Source: Litchfieldia alkalitelluris
Lineage (GTDB): Bacteria > Bacillota > Bacilli > Bacillales > Bacillaceae_L
Direction of reading: 5' to 3'
Assembly: GCF_002019645.1 (NCBI RefSeq)
Contig: NZ_KV917374.1
Coordinates: 2,244,696-2,308,695 of the forward strand
Length of the DNA stretch: 64,000 bases
Shown here: positions 51,647-61,068 of the stretch, in pieces
Layout of the letters: every line of letters starts with the position of its first letter
Numbering within the stretch: the stretch's first letter is position 1
The notes under the pieces: generated by a model
The model's database searches: none
Told to the model about the DNA's origin: nothing
What the model saw: the letters and a program-made list of their open reading frames with translations, nothing else
Program-made: the position numbers and the translations under genes

Positions 51647-52480
51647 ATGGAGATAAATCTTACAAGGCTGCATGAATTAACAGTTATTTTATATGCATTA
51701 AGTGTACTTTTATATTTTATAGATTTTCTTCATAACAACCGGAAGGCAAATACCGCGGCCTTCTGGTTACTTGCATTTGTATGGCTTTTACAAACCTCGT
51801 TTCTGGCATTTAGAATATTTGAAACAGGCAGATTCCCAGTTCTTAGTTTATTAGAGGGATTATACTTTTTTGCCTGGGTTTTAATTACACTTTCGTTGGT
51901 TATTAATAAATTATTACGTGTAGATTTTACAGTGTTTTTCACAAATGTGATTGGCTTCTCGATTATGTCGATACACACCTTTGCACCTGAGCAACATGGT
52001 GGGTCCTCGGTAGAGGCAGGCCAACTCGTCTCTGAACTTCTGATGATTCATATTACGATGGCAATCTTATCTTATGGCGCTTTTTCACTATCATTTGTTT
52101 TTTCAATACTATATATCATTCAATTTAATCTATTAAAAAAGAAAAAGTGGGGCAAACGTCTATTACGACTTGGAGATTTGTCTAAGCTTGATCACATGTC
52201 ATATGTATTAAATGTAATTGGAGTACCGATGCTGTTACTATCACTTGTCTTAGGGATTCTTTGGGCGTACATTTCACTTAGTACGTTTCATTGGTATGAT
52301 GCTAAGGTACTAGGATCATTTACTGTCTTACTTGTGTATAGCTATTATTTATATAAAAAAGTTGTCATTGGACTTCAAGGCAAATCAATAGCATTATGGA
52401 ATATAGGCTCTTTTTTAATTTTACTTATAAACTTTTTTCTATTTGGAAGCTTATCGCGCTTTCATTTTTGGAATTCATAG
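51647..52480 (+). CDS. hemX: HemX, membrane protein of the hem operon
   Basis: A 277-residue CcsA/cytochrome-c-assembly-type membrane protein with about eight helices. SLSFVFSILYIIQFNLLKKKKW lies in the middle and the sequence LRLGDLSKLDHMSYVLNVIGVPMLLLSLVLGILWAYISL is the CcsA-like block. In B. subtilis HemX lowers the amount of HemA and so acts as a negative effector of heme synthesis. GGAGAATAG precedes the ATG, 13 bases after hemA. Confidence 0.9.
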   Translation: MEINLTRLHELTVILYALSVLLYFIDFLHNNRKANTAAFWLLAFVWLLQTSFLAFRIFETGRFPVLSLLEGLYFFAWVLITLSLVINKLLRVDFTVFFTNVIGFSIMSIHTFAPEQHGGSSVEAGQLVSELLMIHITMAILSYGAFSLSFVFSILYIIQFNLLKKKKWGKRLLRLGDLSKLDHMSYVLNVIGVPMLLLSLVLGILWAYISLSTFHWYDAKVLGSFTVLLVYSYYLYKKVVIGLQGKSIALWNIGSFLILLINFFLFGSLSRFHFWNS

Positions 52481-52492
52481 CAGGAGGATATT

Positions 52493-53422
52493 ATGCGAAA
52501 AATTATCGTTGGCTCAAGAAGAAGTAAGCTTGCACTTACACAAACTAACTGGGTGATTCAACAGCTTAAGAATTTGGGTGCACCTTTTGAGTTTGAAGTC
52601 AAGGAAATCGTAACAAAAGGAGATCAAATCCTTGATGTTACCCTTTCCAAAGTTGGTGGAAAAGGATTGTTCGTAAAGGAAATTGAACAAGCGATGTTAA
52701 ATAAAGAAATTGATATGGCTGTCCATAGTATGAAGGATATGCCAGCAGTACTTCCAGAAGGTCTTACGATTGGATGTATCCCAAAGCGTGAAGATCATCG
52801 TGATGTAATTATTTCAAAGGACCATGTTCCGTTTAGCGAGCTGAAGAGTGGCTCTGTAGTTGGTACAAGTAGCTTAAGAAGAAGTGCACAGCTTTTAGCG
52901 ATTCGTCCTGATCTTGAGATTAAGTGGATTCGTGGAAATATCGATACAAGGCTTGCTAAGCTTGAAAATGAAGACTATGATGCCATTGTATTAGCAGCAG
53001 CCGGTTTGGCTCGTATGGGCTGGTCTAAGGACGTTGTGACCGACTATTTAGAAGCAGACGTGTGTTTACCAGCTGTTGGACAGGGTGCTTTGTCAATTGA
53101 ATGTCGTAAAGATGATCAAGATTTACTAGATGCACTAGCACTATTAAATGATGATACAACCTCAAAAACAGTAACAGCAGAACGTGCATTTCTTCATAAA
53201 ATGGAAGGCGGTTGTCAAGTACCGATTGCTGGCTACGCTGAACTAGAAAATGATAATGTTACACTAACTGTTTTAGTAGGCTCTCCTGATGGAAAAACGA
53301 TTTATAAGGAGCTAGTCCGTGGAACAGATGCGATGAAAGTAGGTCATGAAGCAGCTACTAAGCTATCTGAGCAAGGTGCGAAGGACTTAATTGATCGTGT
53401 AAAACAGGAGCTTGATCAGTAA
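52493..53422 (+). CDS. hemC: Porphobilinogen deaminase (hydroxymethylbilane synthase)
   Basis: A 309-residue enzyme joining four porphobilinogens into hydroxymethylbilane. The dipyrromethane cofactor is attached to C241 in [10 protein letters not shown]. Arginine-rich substrate sites are in [18 protein letters not shown] (about 123-140) and [13 protein letters not shown] (about 143-155). CAGGAGG is 5-6 bases ahead of the ATG. The stop overlaps hemD by one base (TAATG). Confidence 0.96.
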   Translation: MRKIIVGSRRSKLALTQTNWVIQQLKNLGAPFEFEVKEIVTKGDQILDVTLSKVGGKGLFVKEIEQAMLNKEIDMAVHSMKDMPAVLPEGLTIGCIPKREDHRDVIISKDHVPFSELKSGSVVGTSSLRRSAQLLAIRPDLEIKWIRGNIDTRLAKLENEDYDAIVLAAAGLARMGWSKDVVTDYLEADVCLPAVGQGALSIECRKDDQDLLDALALLNDDTTSKTVTAERAFLHKMEGGCQVPIAGYAELENDNVTLTVLVGSPDGKTIYKELVRGTDAMKVGHEAATKLSEQGAKDLIDRVKQELDQ

Positions 53423-54189
53423 TGAATCATAATCTACCTCTTTTAGGAAAGAAAATACTAGTTACTAGAGGTAAGGACCAAGCGAAAGAGTTTTCTTTGA
53501 AAATTAAAGAATTAGGAGGAACGCCGGTTGAAGTTCCTCTCATTTCTTTTCAATATCCAAGTAAGCTTGAAAAAATAAAAGAAACGATAAAAAGGCTCGA
53601 TACATATGATTGGCTTATTTTCACAAGTGAAAATGGAGTTGAGTTTTTCTTTGAAGCATTAGGACACCAAAGTGTTTTACCAAAAATTGCGGTAATTGGA
53701 TCGAAAACGAATGAAGCATTAAGCCAAAAGGGTTTTCAAGCTGATTTAATTCCATCTGATTTTGTAGCTGAAAGTCTCACACAGGCGTTCAAGCCACTTT
53801 TAAAAGAAGGCGAACGGTTTCTCTTGGCTAGAGGAAATCTATCAAGGTCACACATCCCGAATGAATTGAAGGAGCTTGGTGGAGTGGTAGATGACTTAGT
53901 CATTTATGAGAATTCCATGAATACGTCTGAAAAAGAAAAATTAATCTATTTACTTAAAGAAAATCAAGTGGATGTGCTCACTTTTACTAGTCCGTCAACC
54001 GTGACCAATTTTATTAAGCTTCTAGAAGGTCAGCCCTGGCGAGAATGGATTGACGATAAAGTGATAGCTGCTATCGGGCCAATCACAAAGTCAGCGCTAC
54101 AAGAGGCAGGTATATTAGTACAGGTTTGTCCTACGACATATACCACAGATACGATGTTACAAGAGTTAGTCCTACTTTATCAAACCTAA
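53422..54189 (+). CDS. hemD: Uroporphyrinogen-III synthase
   Basis: A 255-residue enzyme that cyclises hydroxymethylbilane with inversion of ring D. The family is poorly conserved. Recognisable parts are [19 protein letters not shown] (residues 10-28), [15 protein letters not shown] (about 62-76), [19 protein letters not shown] (about 178-196) and [14 protein letters not shown] (about 215-228). Position between hemC and hemB confirms it. Confidence 0.93.
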   Translation: MNHNLPLLGKKILVTRGKDQAKEFSLKIKELGGTPVEVPLISFQYPSKLEKIKETIKRLDTYDWLIFTSENGVEFFFEALGHQSVLPKIAVIGSKTNEALSQKGFQADLIPSDFVAESLTQAFKPLLKEGERFLLARGNLSRSHIPNELKELGGVVDDLVIYENSMNTSEKEKLIYLLKENQVDVLTFTSPSTVTNFIKLLEGQPWREWIDDKVIAAIGPITKSALQEAGILVQVCPTTYTTDTMLQELVLLYQT

Positions 54190-54205
54190 GAGGAGGAAAA
54201 TACAT

Positions 54206-55189
54206 ATGCAAGATTTACAGTTTAATCGTCACCGACGTCTTCGTCATTCAGCAAATTTACGCTCTATGGTTCGTGAAACGCATTTGAGTGTAAACGATCT
54301 TATCTATCCTATTTTTGTGGTTGAAGGTGAAAATGTACGAAATGAAGTAGCATCAATGCCTGGAGTATATCATCTATCATTGGATCTTTTAAATGATGAA
54401 ATCAATGAGGTAGTGAATCTAGGAATTAAATCCGTAATTCTTTTTGGAGTGCCAGATCATAAGGACGAGCTAGGAACAGAAGCATACCATGATAATGGAA
54501 TTGTTCAAAAAGCAACTCGCGCAGTAAAAAAACAGCACCCTGAGCTAGTAGTTATTGCTGATACATGTCTTTGCCAATACACTTCACATGGACATTGTGG
54601 AATTGTTGAGGAAGGACAAATCCTTAATGATCCAACATTAGATTTACTAGCAAGAACAGCCGTAAGCCAAGCGAAAGCAGGAGCAGATATTATTGCCCCT
54701 TCTAATATGATGGATGGCTTTGTTGCAGCCATTCGTGTTGGGTTAGATGAAGCTGGATTCAGCCATGTTCCAATCATGTCTTATGGAGTAAAATATTCAT
54801 CTGCATTTTATGGCCCGTTCCGTGATGCAGCACATAGCACACCTCAATTCGGTGATCGTAAAGCATATCAAATGGATCCTGCCAATCGTCTTGAGGCACT
54901 CCGTGAAGCAGAAAGCGATCTTGCTGAAGGTGCTGACTTTATCATCGTGAAGCCAGCATTAGCTTATTTAGACATCATCAGAGATGTGAAAAACAACTAT
55001 AATGTCCCTGTTGTTGCTTATAATGTAAGTGGAGAATATTCAATGGTAAAAGCGGCAGCTGCCAATGGTTGGATTAATGAAAAAGACATCGTGATGGAAA
55101 GTCTAACTGGTATGAAACGTGCCGGTGTTGACTTAATTATTACTTATTTTTCAAAAGATATTGCACGTTGGTTAGCAGAAGAAAAGTAA
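54206..55189 (+). CDS. hemB: Delta-aminolevulinic acid dehydratase (porphobilinogen synthase)
   Basis: A 327-residue enzyme condensing two 5-aminolevulinates to porphobilinogen. The cysteine zinc site is in [15 protein letters not shown] (about residues 119-133). The Schiff-base lysines are in [17 protein letters not shown] (about 193-209) and [12 protein letters not shown] (about 248-259). AAGAGGAGG is 10 bases before the ATG, 16 bases after hemD. Confidence 0.97.
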   Translation: MQDLQFNRHRRLRHSANLRSMVRETHLSVNDLIYPIFVVEGENVRNEVASMPGVYHLSLDLLNDEINEVVNLGIKSVILFGVPDHKDELGTEAYHDNGIVQKATRAVKKQHPELVVIADTCLCQYTSHGHCGIVEEGQILNDPTLDLLARTAVSQAKAGADIIAPSNMMDGFVAAIRVGLDEAGFSHVPIMSYGVKYSSAFYGPFRDAAHSTPQFGDRKAYQMDPANRLEALREAESDLAEGADFIIVKPALAYLDIIRDVKNNYNVPVVAYNVSGEYSMVKAAAANGWINEKDIVMESLTGMKRAGVDLIITYFSKDIARWLAEEK

Positions 55190-55324
55190 CATTAATTTTA
55201 AAAAAGTTGAAAGGGGTAATTTGCGGTTAGAATGGGGTAGCTTATAAGAGTTAACACCTATTTTGCAATTATCTCTTTTTTTCATGAATACATACTAAAC
55301 TATTTTGGGAAGGAATTGTGCCAT

Positions 55325-56614
55325 ATGAGAAGCTATCAAAAATCAACAGAAGCATTCGCAGAAGCAAAAAAAATCATGCCTGGAGGCGTAAATAGTCCAG
55401 TTCGTGCATTTAAATCAGTGAAGATGGATCCTATTTTTATGGAAAGAGGAAAAGGGTCTAAAATTTATGATATCGACGGCAATGAATACATCGATTATGT
55501 TCTTTCATGGGGGCCACTGATTCATGGCCATGCAGATGATCGTGTTGTAGAAGCGATTAAAAAGGTAACTGAATCGGGTACAAGCTTCGGAGCACCAACA
55601 CTAATTGAAACAAAGCTTGCTGAGCTTGTGATTGAACGTGTTCCGTCGATTGAGGTCGTGAGAATGGTTAGCTCTGGTACAGAAGCAACGATGAGCGCAT
55701 TACGCCTCGCACGTGGATATACGGGGCGTAACAAAATCATGAAATTTGAAGGTTGCTATCACGGACATGGTGATTCGTTATTAATTAAAGCAGGTTCAGG
55801 TGTGGCAACATTAGGTTTGCCAGACAGCCCTGGTGTTCCTGAAAGTGTCGCTCAAAATACAATTACAGTTCCTTATAATGATCTTGATAGTGTTAGATAT
55901 GCATTTGAACAATATGGTGATGATTTAGCAGCAATTATTGTTGAGCCTGTCGCAGGAAATATGGGAGTGGTACCACCACAAGCTGGATTCTTAGAAGGAC
56001 TTCGTGAGATTACATCACAATATGGAACATTACTGATTTTTGATGAAGTAATGACAGGGTTCCGTGTGGATTACAACTGTGCTCAAGGGTATTATGGTGT
56101 GACTCCTGATTTGACTTGCTTAGGAAAAGTAATTGGTGGAGGACTTCCAGTAGGTGCTTATGGTGGGAAAGCTGAAATCATGGAACGTATTGCCCCAAGT
56201 GGACCCATCTACCAAGCAGGAACTTTATCAGGTAATCCACTTGCTATGACAGCGGGTTATGAAACATTAATTCAATTAACTCCGGAGAGCTATGTTGAGT
56301 TCGGTAAAAAAGCAGATCGTCTCATTGAAGGCTTACGTGAGGGAGCGACTAAGTATGATATTCCACATACAATCAATCGCGCCGGCTCGATGGTTGGCTT
56401 CTTCTTTACAGGAGAAGAGGTAAAGAATTATGACCAAGCGAAAACATCAAATCTAGACTTTTTCGCTACATTCTATCGTGAAATGGCAGACCAAGGAATC
56501 TTCCTTCCACCATCACAATTTGAAGGATTGTTCTTATCAACTGCTCATACTGCGGAAGACATTGAGAAAACCATTGCCGCGGCGGAGGTTGCATTTTCGA
56601 GATTGCATGGGTAA
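55325..56614 (+). CDS. hemL: Glutamate-1-semialdehyde 2,1-aminomutase
   Basis: A 429-residue PLP enzyme converting glutamate-1-semialdehyde to 5-aminolevulinate. [14 protein letters not shown] (about 19-32), [20 protein letters not shown] (about 117-136), [12 protein letters not shown] (about 239-250), and the PLP lysine in [17 protein letters not shown] (about 262-278) identify it. ATG at 55325 gives the usual MRSY start; AAGGA lies 10 bases ahead. The 135-base gap to hemB has no obvious terminator. It is last in the operon. Confidence 0.97.
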   Translation: MRSYQKSTEAFAEAKKIMPGGVNSPVRAFKSVKMDPIFMERGKGSKIYDIDGNEYIDYVLSWGPLIHGHADDRVVEAIKKVTESGTSFGAPTLIETKLAELVIERVPSIEVVRMVSSGTEATMSALRLARGYTGRNKIMKFEGCYHGHGDSLLIKAGSGVATLGLPDSPGVPESVAQNTITVPYNDLDSVRYAFEQYGDDLAAIIVEPVAGNMGVVPPQAGFLEGLREITSQYGTLLIFDEVMTGFRVDYNCAQGYYGVTPDLTCLGKVIGGGLPVGAYGGKAEIMERIAPSGPIYQAGTLSGNPLAMTAGYETLIQLTPESYVEFGKKADRLIEGLREGATKYDIPHTINRAGSMVGFFFTGEEVKNYDQAKTSNLDFFATFYREMADQGIFLPPSQFEGLFLSTAHTAEDIEKTIAAAEVAFSRLHG

Positions 56615-56666
56615 AAGAATAGTTTTGCTGGTAAAAGATTAATTTAAATATGGAGCATATGCCAAC

Positions 56667-56695
56667 AAAAAAGAATGCGAAATGCATTCTTTTTT
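56667..56695 (+). terminator. Terminator of the hem operon
   Basis: AAAAAAGAATGC / GCATTCTTTTTT, 12-bp perfect stem with a 5-base loop; usable in both directions. Confidence 0.9.
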
Positions 56696-56701
56696 GCTTT
56701 T

Positions 56702-57395
56702 TAAGCTGGGCTAGGTGGAAAAATTGATAAGCGCCGAAAAGTGGACAATAAAAGAACAAAATCGGCTAATAAAAGTGCCAAAGTGGCTAATACCAACGGT
56801 AAATTCGCCAATAACCTCGATAAGAGCAGGATCTGGAGAGGTTCTTTTTTGTGGGGTAATTGATGTTTTGAACTGAAATGATGGAAAAATTGATAATAAC
56901 CGAAAAGTGGACAATAAAAAAACAAAAGTGGCTAATAAAAGTCCTAAAGTGGCAAATACCAACCGAAAGTTCGCCAATAAACTTGATAAGAGCAGGATTT
57001 GGAAAGGTTCTTTTTTGTGGGGTAACTGATGTTCTGAACTGGAATAGTGAAAAAACTGATAAAATCTCTAAATTGGACAATAAAAAAACAAAACCGGCTA
57101 ATAAAAGTGCCAAAGTGGCTAATACCAACGGTGAATTCGCCAATAAACTCGATAAGAGCAGGATCTGGAAAGGTTCTTTTTTGTGAGGTAATTGATGTTT
57201 TGAACTGGGCTGGTGGAAAAATTGATAAAAATCAAAAAGTGGACAATAAAAGAACAAAATCGGCTAATAAAAGTGCCAAAGTGGCTAATACCAACCGAAA
57301 ATTCGCCAATAAACTTGATAAGTGCAGATCCCAATCGGTTCTATTTTATAGACTAATTGATGATTTGAACTAGGCGTGGTGCATAAAATTGTTAA
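56702..57395 (+). repeat. 166-bp tandem array (about four units)
   Basis: The landmark GGAAAAATTGATAA (or close variants) recurs at 56717, 56883, 57048, 57215 and, decayed, 57382: steps of 165-167 bases. Each unit also holds GTGGACAATAAAA, CGGCTAATAAAAGT, CCAAAGTGGCTAATACCAAC, TTCGCCAATAAACTTGATAA, GAGCAGGAT.TGGA and GGTTCTTTTTTGTG. The unit is not a multiple of three, and the open frames on both strands are by-products. Confidence 0.9.
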
Positions 57396-57643
57396 GAACC
57401 TAAAAGTTGCGGATTATCCAATTAGAACCATCAATCTAGGTGTAAATTAATACCCATTTCCTGAATTGTGAACATTACTAATTCTTCAGCAAAACCTCTC
57501 TGTCCCAATCTCAGTAAAACCCTCCAAAAATAAAAGCTAATCTCAAATAAATCACAACAAATAATCATATTTACCTCTTTTGCTACATAAATCTGTATTG
57601 TCATAGATAAAAGTTTGTGTAGGTATTGAAAGGAGGAGTCGAT
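57396..57643. promoter_or_regulatory. Upstream region of spoVID
   Basis: About 250 bases with no gene. CATAGATA at 57602-57609 could be a SigE -10 (B. subtilis spoVID is SigE-dependent), but no good -35 at the right distance was found, so the promoter is not assigned with confidence. Confidence 0.35.
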
Positions 57644-58972
57644 TTGACGTCAGAGAATCAATCGTTTTTACGATTTTCAGTAGAAGAGTCTGTTTGGTTT
57701 CAAAAAGGACAGGAAGTCTCTGAATTAGTTTCTATTTCATTAGATCCTAATATTGTAATTCAAGAACATGAACAATATGTTTCTATTCGTGGTGCACTAC
57801 AGCTAACAGGTGAGTATCGCATAGATGAAAATACTTCAGACCAAGATGAGCGTGATTTCACATCTGTAAGGGTGGTAAATGAGGTTACAACACGTGAAGA
57901 CGGTGTAAGCGAGCTTAGTCACGATTTTCCAGTGGATATCACAATCCCTAAAAATCGAATTCAAAATCTAGATGATGTATATGTTGCCATTGAATCATTT
58001 GATTATGAGCTTCCAAAGCGTGGTTGCCTTCAGTTAGTTGCTGATTTATCGATTAGTGGCATTTATGGTAGCCAGCAAAGTGTTCCATCTGTAGAGGATG
58101 CGAGAGAAGAAGCTGAACCAATTGAGCTTAACTATCCGCCACCCGCAGTTCCAACAGAGGAAGTATCAGAGCCTTTAGTGGAGCCTACTGCTAAGGTTAC
58201 TCCTGAAGTGATTACTCAGGAAGAAGAGCAAGAGTTAGCATTTGCAGCACGAACTAGTTCTGAGGAAGATGCTGTACCTGCACCTGAAGTTACTTTTGGT
58301 AGTCAGGAGTCTCCGGAAAAAGAAGAGGTGTCAGCAAGATCACTTGTTGAAGAAGATGAGTCTAGTGATGAAGTAGAAATGGTTAATATGGACTTATATG
58401 CGGTTCCTAATCATGACCTAGAAAAGCCTGAGGAAGACTTATATACTCCGTTTGAGGTTGAAGCTAGAAAGGAAGTTTACTATGAAAACGAAGAAGAGGT
58501 CGAAGAAGAAGCTTCTGATGTAGTAACTCCAATTGAAGTGGTTCAAGAACCTGAAGCGGAAGAAGAAGAAGAAAAAGAAGCTGTTGCACAAGTGGAAGTC
58601 ACTACAGAGGTTGAGGTCGAAGTTGCCCCACAACCTAAATTGCAGGTTGGTTTCAAAGGTAGACCCGAGGAGAAATACCGATTTGGAGCTAGCAGTAAGA
58701 ATTCAACTTCTGCAGTTGAAGAAAGATCTGAAGAAGGTGAAGAGGCTGCTGTAAAGAGTGAAAACGCCCTTTACTTAACAAAGATTTTTGCACGTGATGA
58801 TGAGGAAGACTTTACGAAAATGAAAATTTGTATTGCACAGTATAATGATTCACTTGAAGCCATTTCTGAACGCTATGAGGTTTCAATTCAAGCCTTAGTT
58901 CGAGTGAACCAATTAAGCGATCCAAATCATGTTAGTGAAGGGCAATTATTATATATTCCCGTCTCAAGATAA
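57644..58972 (+). CDS. spoVID: Stage VI sporulation protein D (spore coat encasement)
   Basis: A 442-residue protein. The N-terminal domain (about 1-150, SFLRFSVEESVWFQKGQEV) is the conserved SpoVID assembly domain. A long acidic Glu/Val/Pro-rich middle (about 155-375) is low in complexity. The C-terminal LysM domain (about 380-440, IAQYNDSLEAISERYEVSI) completes the family architecture. SpoVID drives wrapping of coat layers round the forespore and contacts SpoIVA and SafA. Start is TTG at 57644, 7 bases after AAAGGAGGAG. Confidence 0.93.
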   Translation: MTSENQSFLRFSVEESVWFQKGQEVSELVSISLDPNIVIQEHEQYVSIRGALQLTGEYRIDENTSDQDERDFTSVRVVNEVTTREDGVSELSHDFPVDITIPKNRIQNLDDVYVAIESFDYELPKRGCLQLVADLSISGIYGSQQSVPSVEDAREEAEPIELNYPPPAVPTEEVSEPLVEPTAKVTPEVITQEEEQELAFAARTSSEEDAVPAPEVTFGSQESPEKEEVSARSLVEEDESSDEVEMVNMDLYAVPNHDLEKPEEDLYTPFEVEARKEVYYENEEEVEEEASDVVTPIEVVQEPEAEEEEEKEAVAQVEVTTEVEVEVAPQPKLQVGFKGRPEEKYRFGASSKNSTSAVEERSEEGEEAAVKSENALYLTKIFARDDEEDFTKMKICIAQYNDSLEAISERYEVSIQALVRVNQLSDPNHVSEGQLLYIPVSR

Positions 58973-58980
58973 GCTAAAAC

Positions 58981-59005
58981 GGTGAGTGAGGTTATACTCC
59001 TCACC
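58981..59005 (+). terminator. Weak hairpin between spoVID and ysxE
   Basis: GGTGAG / CTCACC with an inner GAG/CTC pair, pyrimidine-rich tail TATTTCTATTG. Possibly a partial terminator. Confidence 0.4.
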
Positions 59006-59050
59006 TATTTCTATTGTTATCTTTTAAAATTTTTAAAAGAAAGAGAGTGA

Positions 59051-60136
59051 ATGGCCCTTATGACCACAATCGGTAAAATTGAGTATGGGCCGATTTTGCA
59101 AAAATATAATTTGTCCGTCGATTATCTTGAAGAGATTAATAGTCGAGTAACAAAAATTTATACACAACATGGCACTTATGCTTTAAAGGAAATTTCAAAC
59201 TCGCAAAATCTCCATTTTATAAGGCATATCGATAACTTATATAAAGATGGTTTTACCAAAATCGTGCCCATTTTTCAAACAGTAGATAAAAAGTATGTTG
59301 TAAATCATGAAAATAAATTCTTTTATTTAATGCCGTGGTTATCAAATGACAGTCATACTGAGCGTGAAAGTAAACATCATCAACTGTTCAAATTGCTCGC
59401 TCGTCTTCATACTGTGACAAGCAAAGAGGCAAAATTTAGTGAAGATGATGTTAAGCACCATTATCAAAGTTTAAAAGATACATGGGAGAAAAGGAATAAA
59501 TATCTTGAAGACTATGTAGAGGAATGTGAAAAAAAATTATATATGTCACCTTTTGAACTACAATTTGTGACACACTATAATGAGATGATGCAAGCCTGTC
59601 ATTTTGCGATGGCGAGGTTGGATGAATGGTATGAAAAAGTAGTGGAGGTAAAAAAGTTTAGAACTGCTTTGACACATGGAAAGGTTACTTCAAATCATCT
59701 TTTATATGATAAAGCGGGAAGTGGTTACTTCTCAAGCTTTGAAAAAGCGAAGCAGGCCACGCCAGTTAATGATCTCATTTCGTTCTATTATCGGACGCTA
59801 CGTACATACCCAATCAATTGTGATGATTGCATTGAATGGTATAACCATTATAATCAGCATTATCATTTACGAGATGAAGAAATCCAACTTTTCTTAAGCT
59901 ACTTGACTTATCCCGAACCAATGTACCGGGAAGTTGTTAAATACAAAGAACGCAAAAAAGAAGGTAATGAGCAAAAAGCGGTGACGAACTTTCTAAAATC
60001 ATATTGGTTAAACAAAAATATTGAGTATGTTGCTTCATTAGTGATGAAACAGGAGCATGAAAAGAAAGAGCAGCAAATGGCTGCAGAGTTTGAAAAGCAG
60101 CAAGAGGAAGAGAATGAACAATCAAAAAACGAGTGA
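59051..60136 (+). CDS. ysxE: YsxE, CotS-family spore coat protein
   Basis: A 361-residue member of the CotS/CotI/YsxE family, related to aminoglycoside-phosphotransferase kinases. The lineup of HGTYALKEIS (about 38-47), FKLLARLHTVTSK (about 113-125) and ALTHGKVTSNHLLY (about 205-218, the catalytic-loop position) supports this. Some members bind the spore coat without known kinase activity. The last 40 residues are a Glu/Lys/Gln-rich tail. It follows spoVID as in B. subtilis. The ATG at 59051 has AGAGAGTG ahead; an ATG at 59060 is an alternative. The stop codon lies within the terminator stem. Confidence 0.87.
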   Translation: MALMTTIGKIEYGPILQKYNLSVDYLEEINSRVTKIYTQHGTYALKEISNSQNLHFIRHIDNLYKDGFTKIVPIFQTVDKKYVVNHENKFFYLMPWLSNDSHTERESKHHQLFKLLARLHTVTSKEAKFSEDDVKHHYQSLKDTWEKRNKYLEDYVEECEKKLYMSPFELQFVTHYNEMMQACHFAMARLDEWYEKVVEVKKFRTALTHGKVTSNHLLYDKAGSGYFSSFEKAKQATPVNDLISFYYRTLRTYPINCDDCIEWYNHYNQHYHLRDEEIQLFLSYLTYPEPMYREVVKYKERKKEGNEQKAVTNFLKSYWLNKNIEYVASLVMKQEHEKKEQQMAAEFEKQQEEENEQSKNE

Positions 60137-60168
60137 ATCCTTTCATCAAAGGGTTCACTCGTTTTTTC
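60124..60168. terminator. Bidirectional terminator shared by ysxE and the convergent small gene
   Basis: A 20-position stem (one mismatch), AAAAAACGAGTGAATCCTTT with AAAGGGTTCACTCGTTTTTT, CATC loop, and T runs on both strands. It overlaps the ysxE stop. Confidence 0.92.
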
Positions 60169-60186
60169 TTTATGTGGACGCTTTTA

Positions 60187-60375
60187 TTAAAACCAATCTA
60201 ATTTCAACGCACATGTTAAAACAATAAGTAACAGCAGGAAAATCACATCAAACGTTGTAGGGAGAAATAGGGTTCGAATTCCTTGTACAATAGTTATAGG
60301 CAATACGAATTGTACGCAAACTGCACGTGTTTGTCTTAACCAAGGTGGATAAGTATAAGGATTAATTCTTCTCAT
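60187..60375 (-). CDS. Small membrane protein of unknown function (62 residues)
   Basis: The protein begins MRRINPYTYPPWLRQTRA and continues with two hydrophobic segments (about residues 19-37 and 43-58), ending ALKLDWF. A strong ribosome site AAAGGAG lies 9 bases before the ATG at 60375; a TTG at 60378 could also be used. It has its own share of the bidirectional terminator. It does not look like a shadow of another gene, because nothing lies on the opposite strand. I do not recognise a family and assign no function. Confidence 0.65.
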   Translation of the reverse strand: MRRINPYTYPPWLRQTRAVCVQFVLPITIVQGIRTLFLPTTFDVIFLLLLIVLTCALKLDWF

Positions 60376-60493
60376 CAAACAATTCTCCTTTCATGTTGTC
60401 CCAACCTTTAGATTCTTTCATATAATTAAAATATGTATCAATCTTCAGTTTTGTGCGAAAAATATAGAGAAAATGCCTAAACATTTTTACTAG

Positions 60494-60661
60494 AGGCTAT
60501 TTTTGTAAACTTTGTTGCATAATAAGAGTCTTAGAAATCACTATGAACCAAGTGGTGTGGCATCTTTTCTTCCACAAATCTAACCCCATTTTCTCATTTA
60601 ATGCCTTGTTTAAATTTAAGAACTAGTTCGATAAGCAACAATTTTTCAGAAAAGAGCCTTA
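60494..60661 (+). repeat. Dispersed repeat R2, copy C
   Basis: Begins AGGCTATTTTTGTAAACTTT, then AGAAATCACTATGAACCAAG, GGTGTGGCATCTTTTCTTCC and ends AATTTTTCAGAAAAGAGCCT. The ends AGGCT and AGCCT are inverted. It lies just upstream of the valS promoter. Confidence 0.78.
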
Positions 60662-60699
60662 GTGGATAAGAATAAGTTAATAAAAACTTGGAGAAGATG

Positions 60700-60729
60700 T
60701 TGACGTCTAAAACATTTATTAGGTACTAT
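60700..60729 (+). promoter_or_regulatory. Promoter of valS
   Basis: TTGACG at 60700-60705, 18-base spacer, TACTAT at 60724-60729; predicted start near 60736, ahead of the T-box. Confidence 0.6.
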
Positions 60730-60771
60730 AGAAGATATAAAAAAAATGAAGATACCTTTAATTACATTGAT

Positions 60772-61027
60772 AGGGAAGAGTACACTGTAAATACCTTCAG
60801 AGAGAGAAATCAGTAGCTGTGAGATTTCTTAGGAATTTTTACTGGTGGAAGGTCGCCCTTGAGTTGCTTTTATGAACAGATGAGCTCATCTTATTAGTAA
60901 AAAGCCGGTCACAGCCGTTACCTGTGTTAAGCGCATAGACTTTTATTACATAACGTCTATGAATTAAGGTGGTACCGCGGAAATAACTCCTTTTCGTCCT
61001 TTATTATAGGGATAAAAAGGAGTTTTT
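60772..61027 (+). promoter_or_regulatory. T-box leader (valine specifier) of valS
   Basis: Stem I starts near GGGAAGAGTACA (60773). The specifier region GGAAGGTCGCCC has GTC (Val) at 60852-60854. The T-box AAGGTGGTACCGCGG is at 60966-60980. The terminator ACTCCTTTT.GTCC / GGGAT.AAAAGGAGT with TTTTT ends at 61027. Uncharged tRNA-Val should favour readthrough into valS. Confidence 0.93.
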
Positions 61028-61068
61028 GTATGTTATCCCTTAGTTCACATAGATCAGGAGGAAAATCA

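Noticed and set aside
56466-57373. Seven frames of 70-156 codons on both strands
   Set aside because: All arise from the 166-bp array; the unit length is not a multiple of three and no ribosome sites are seen.
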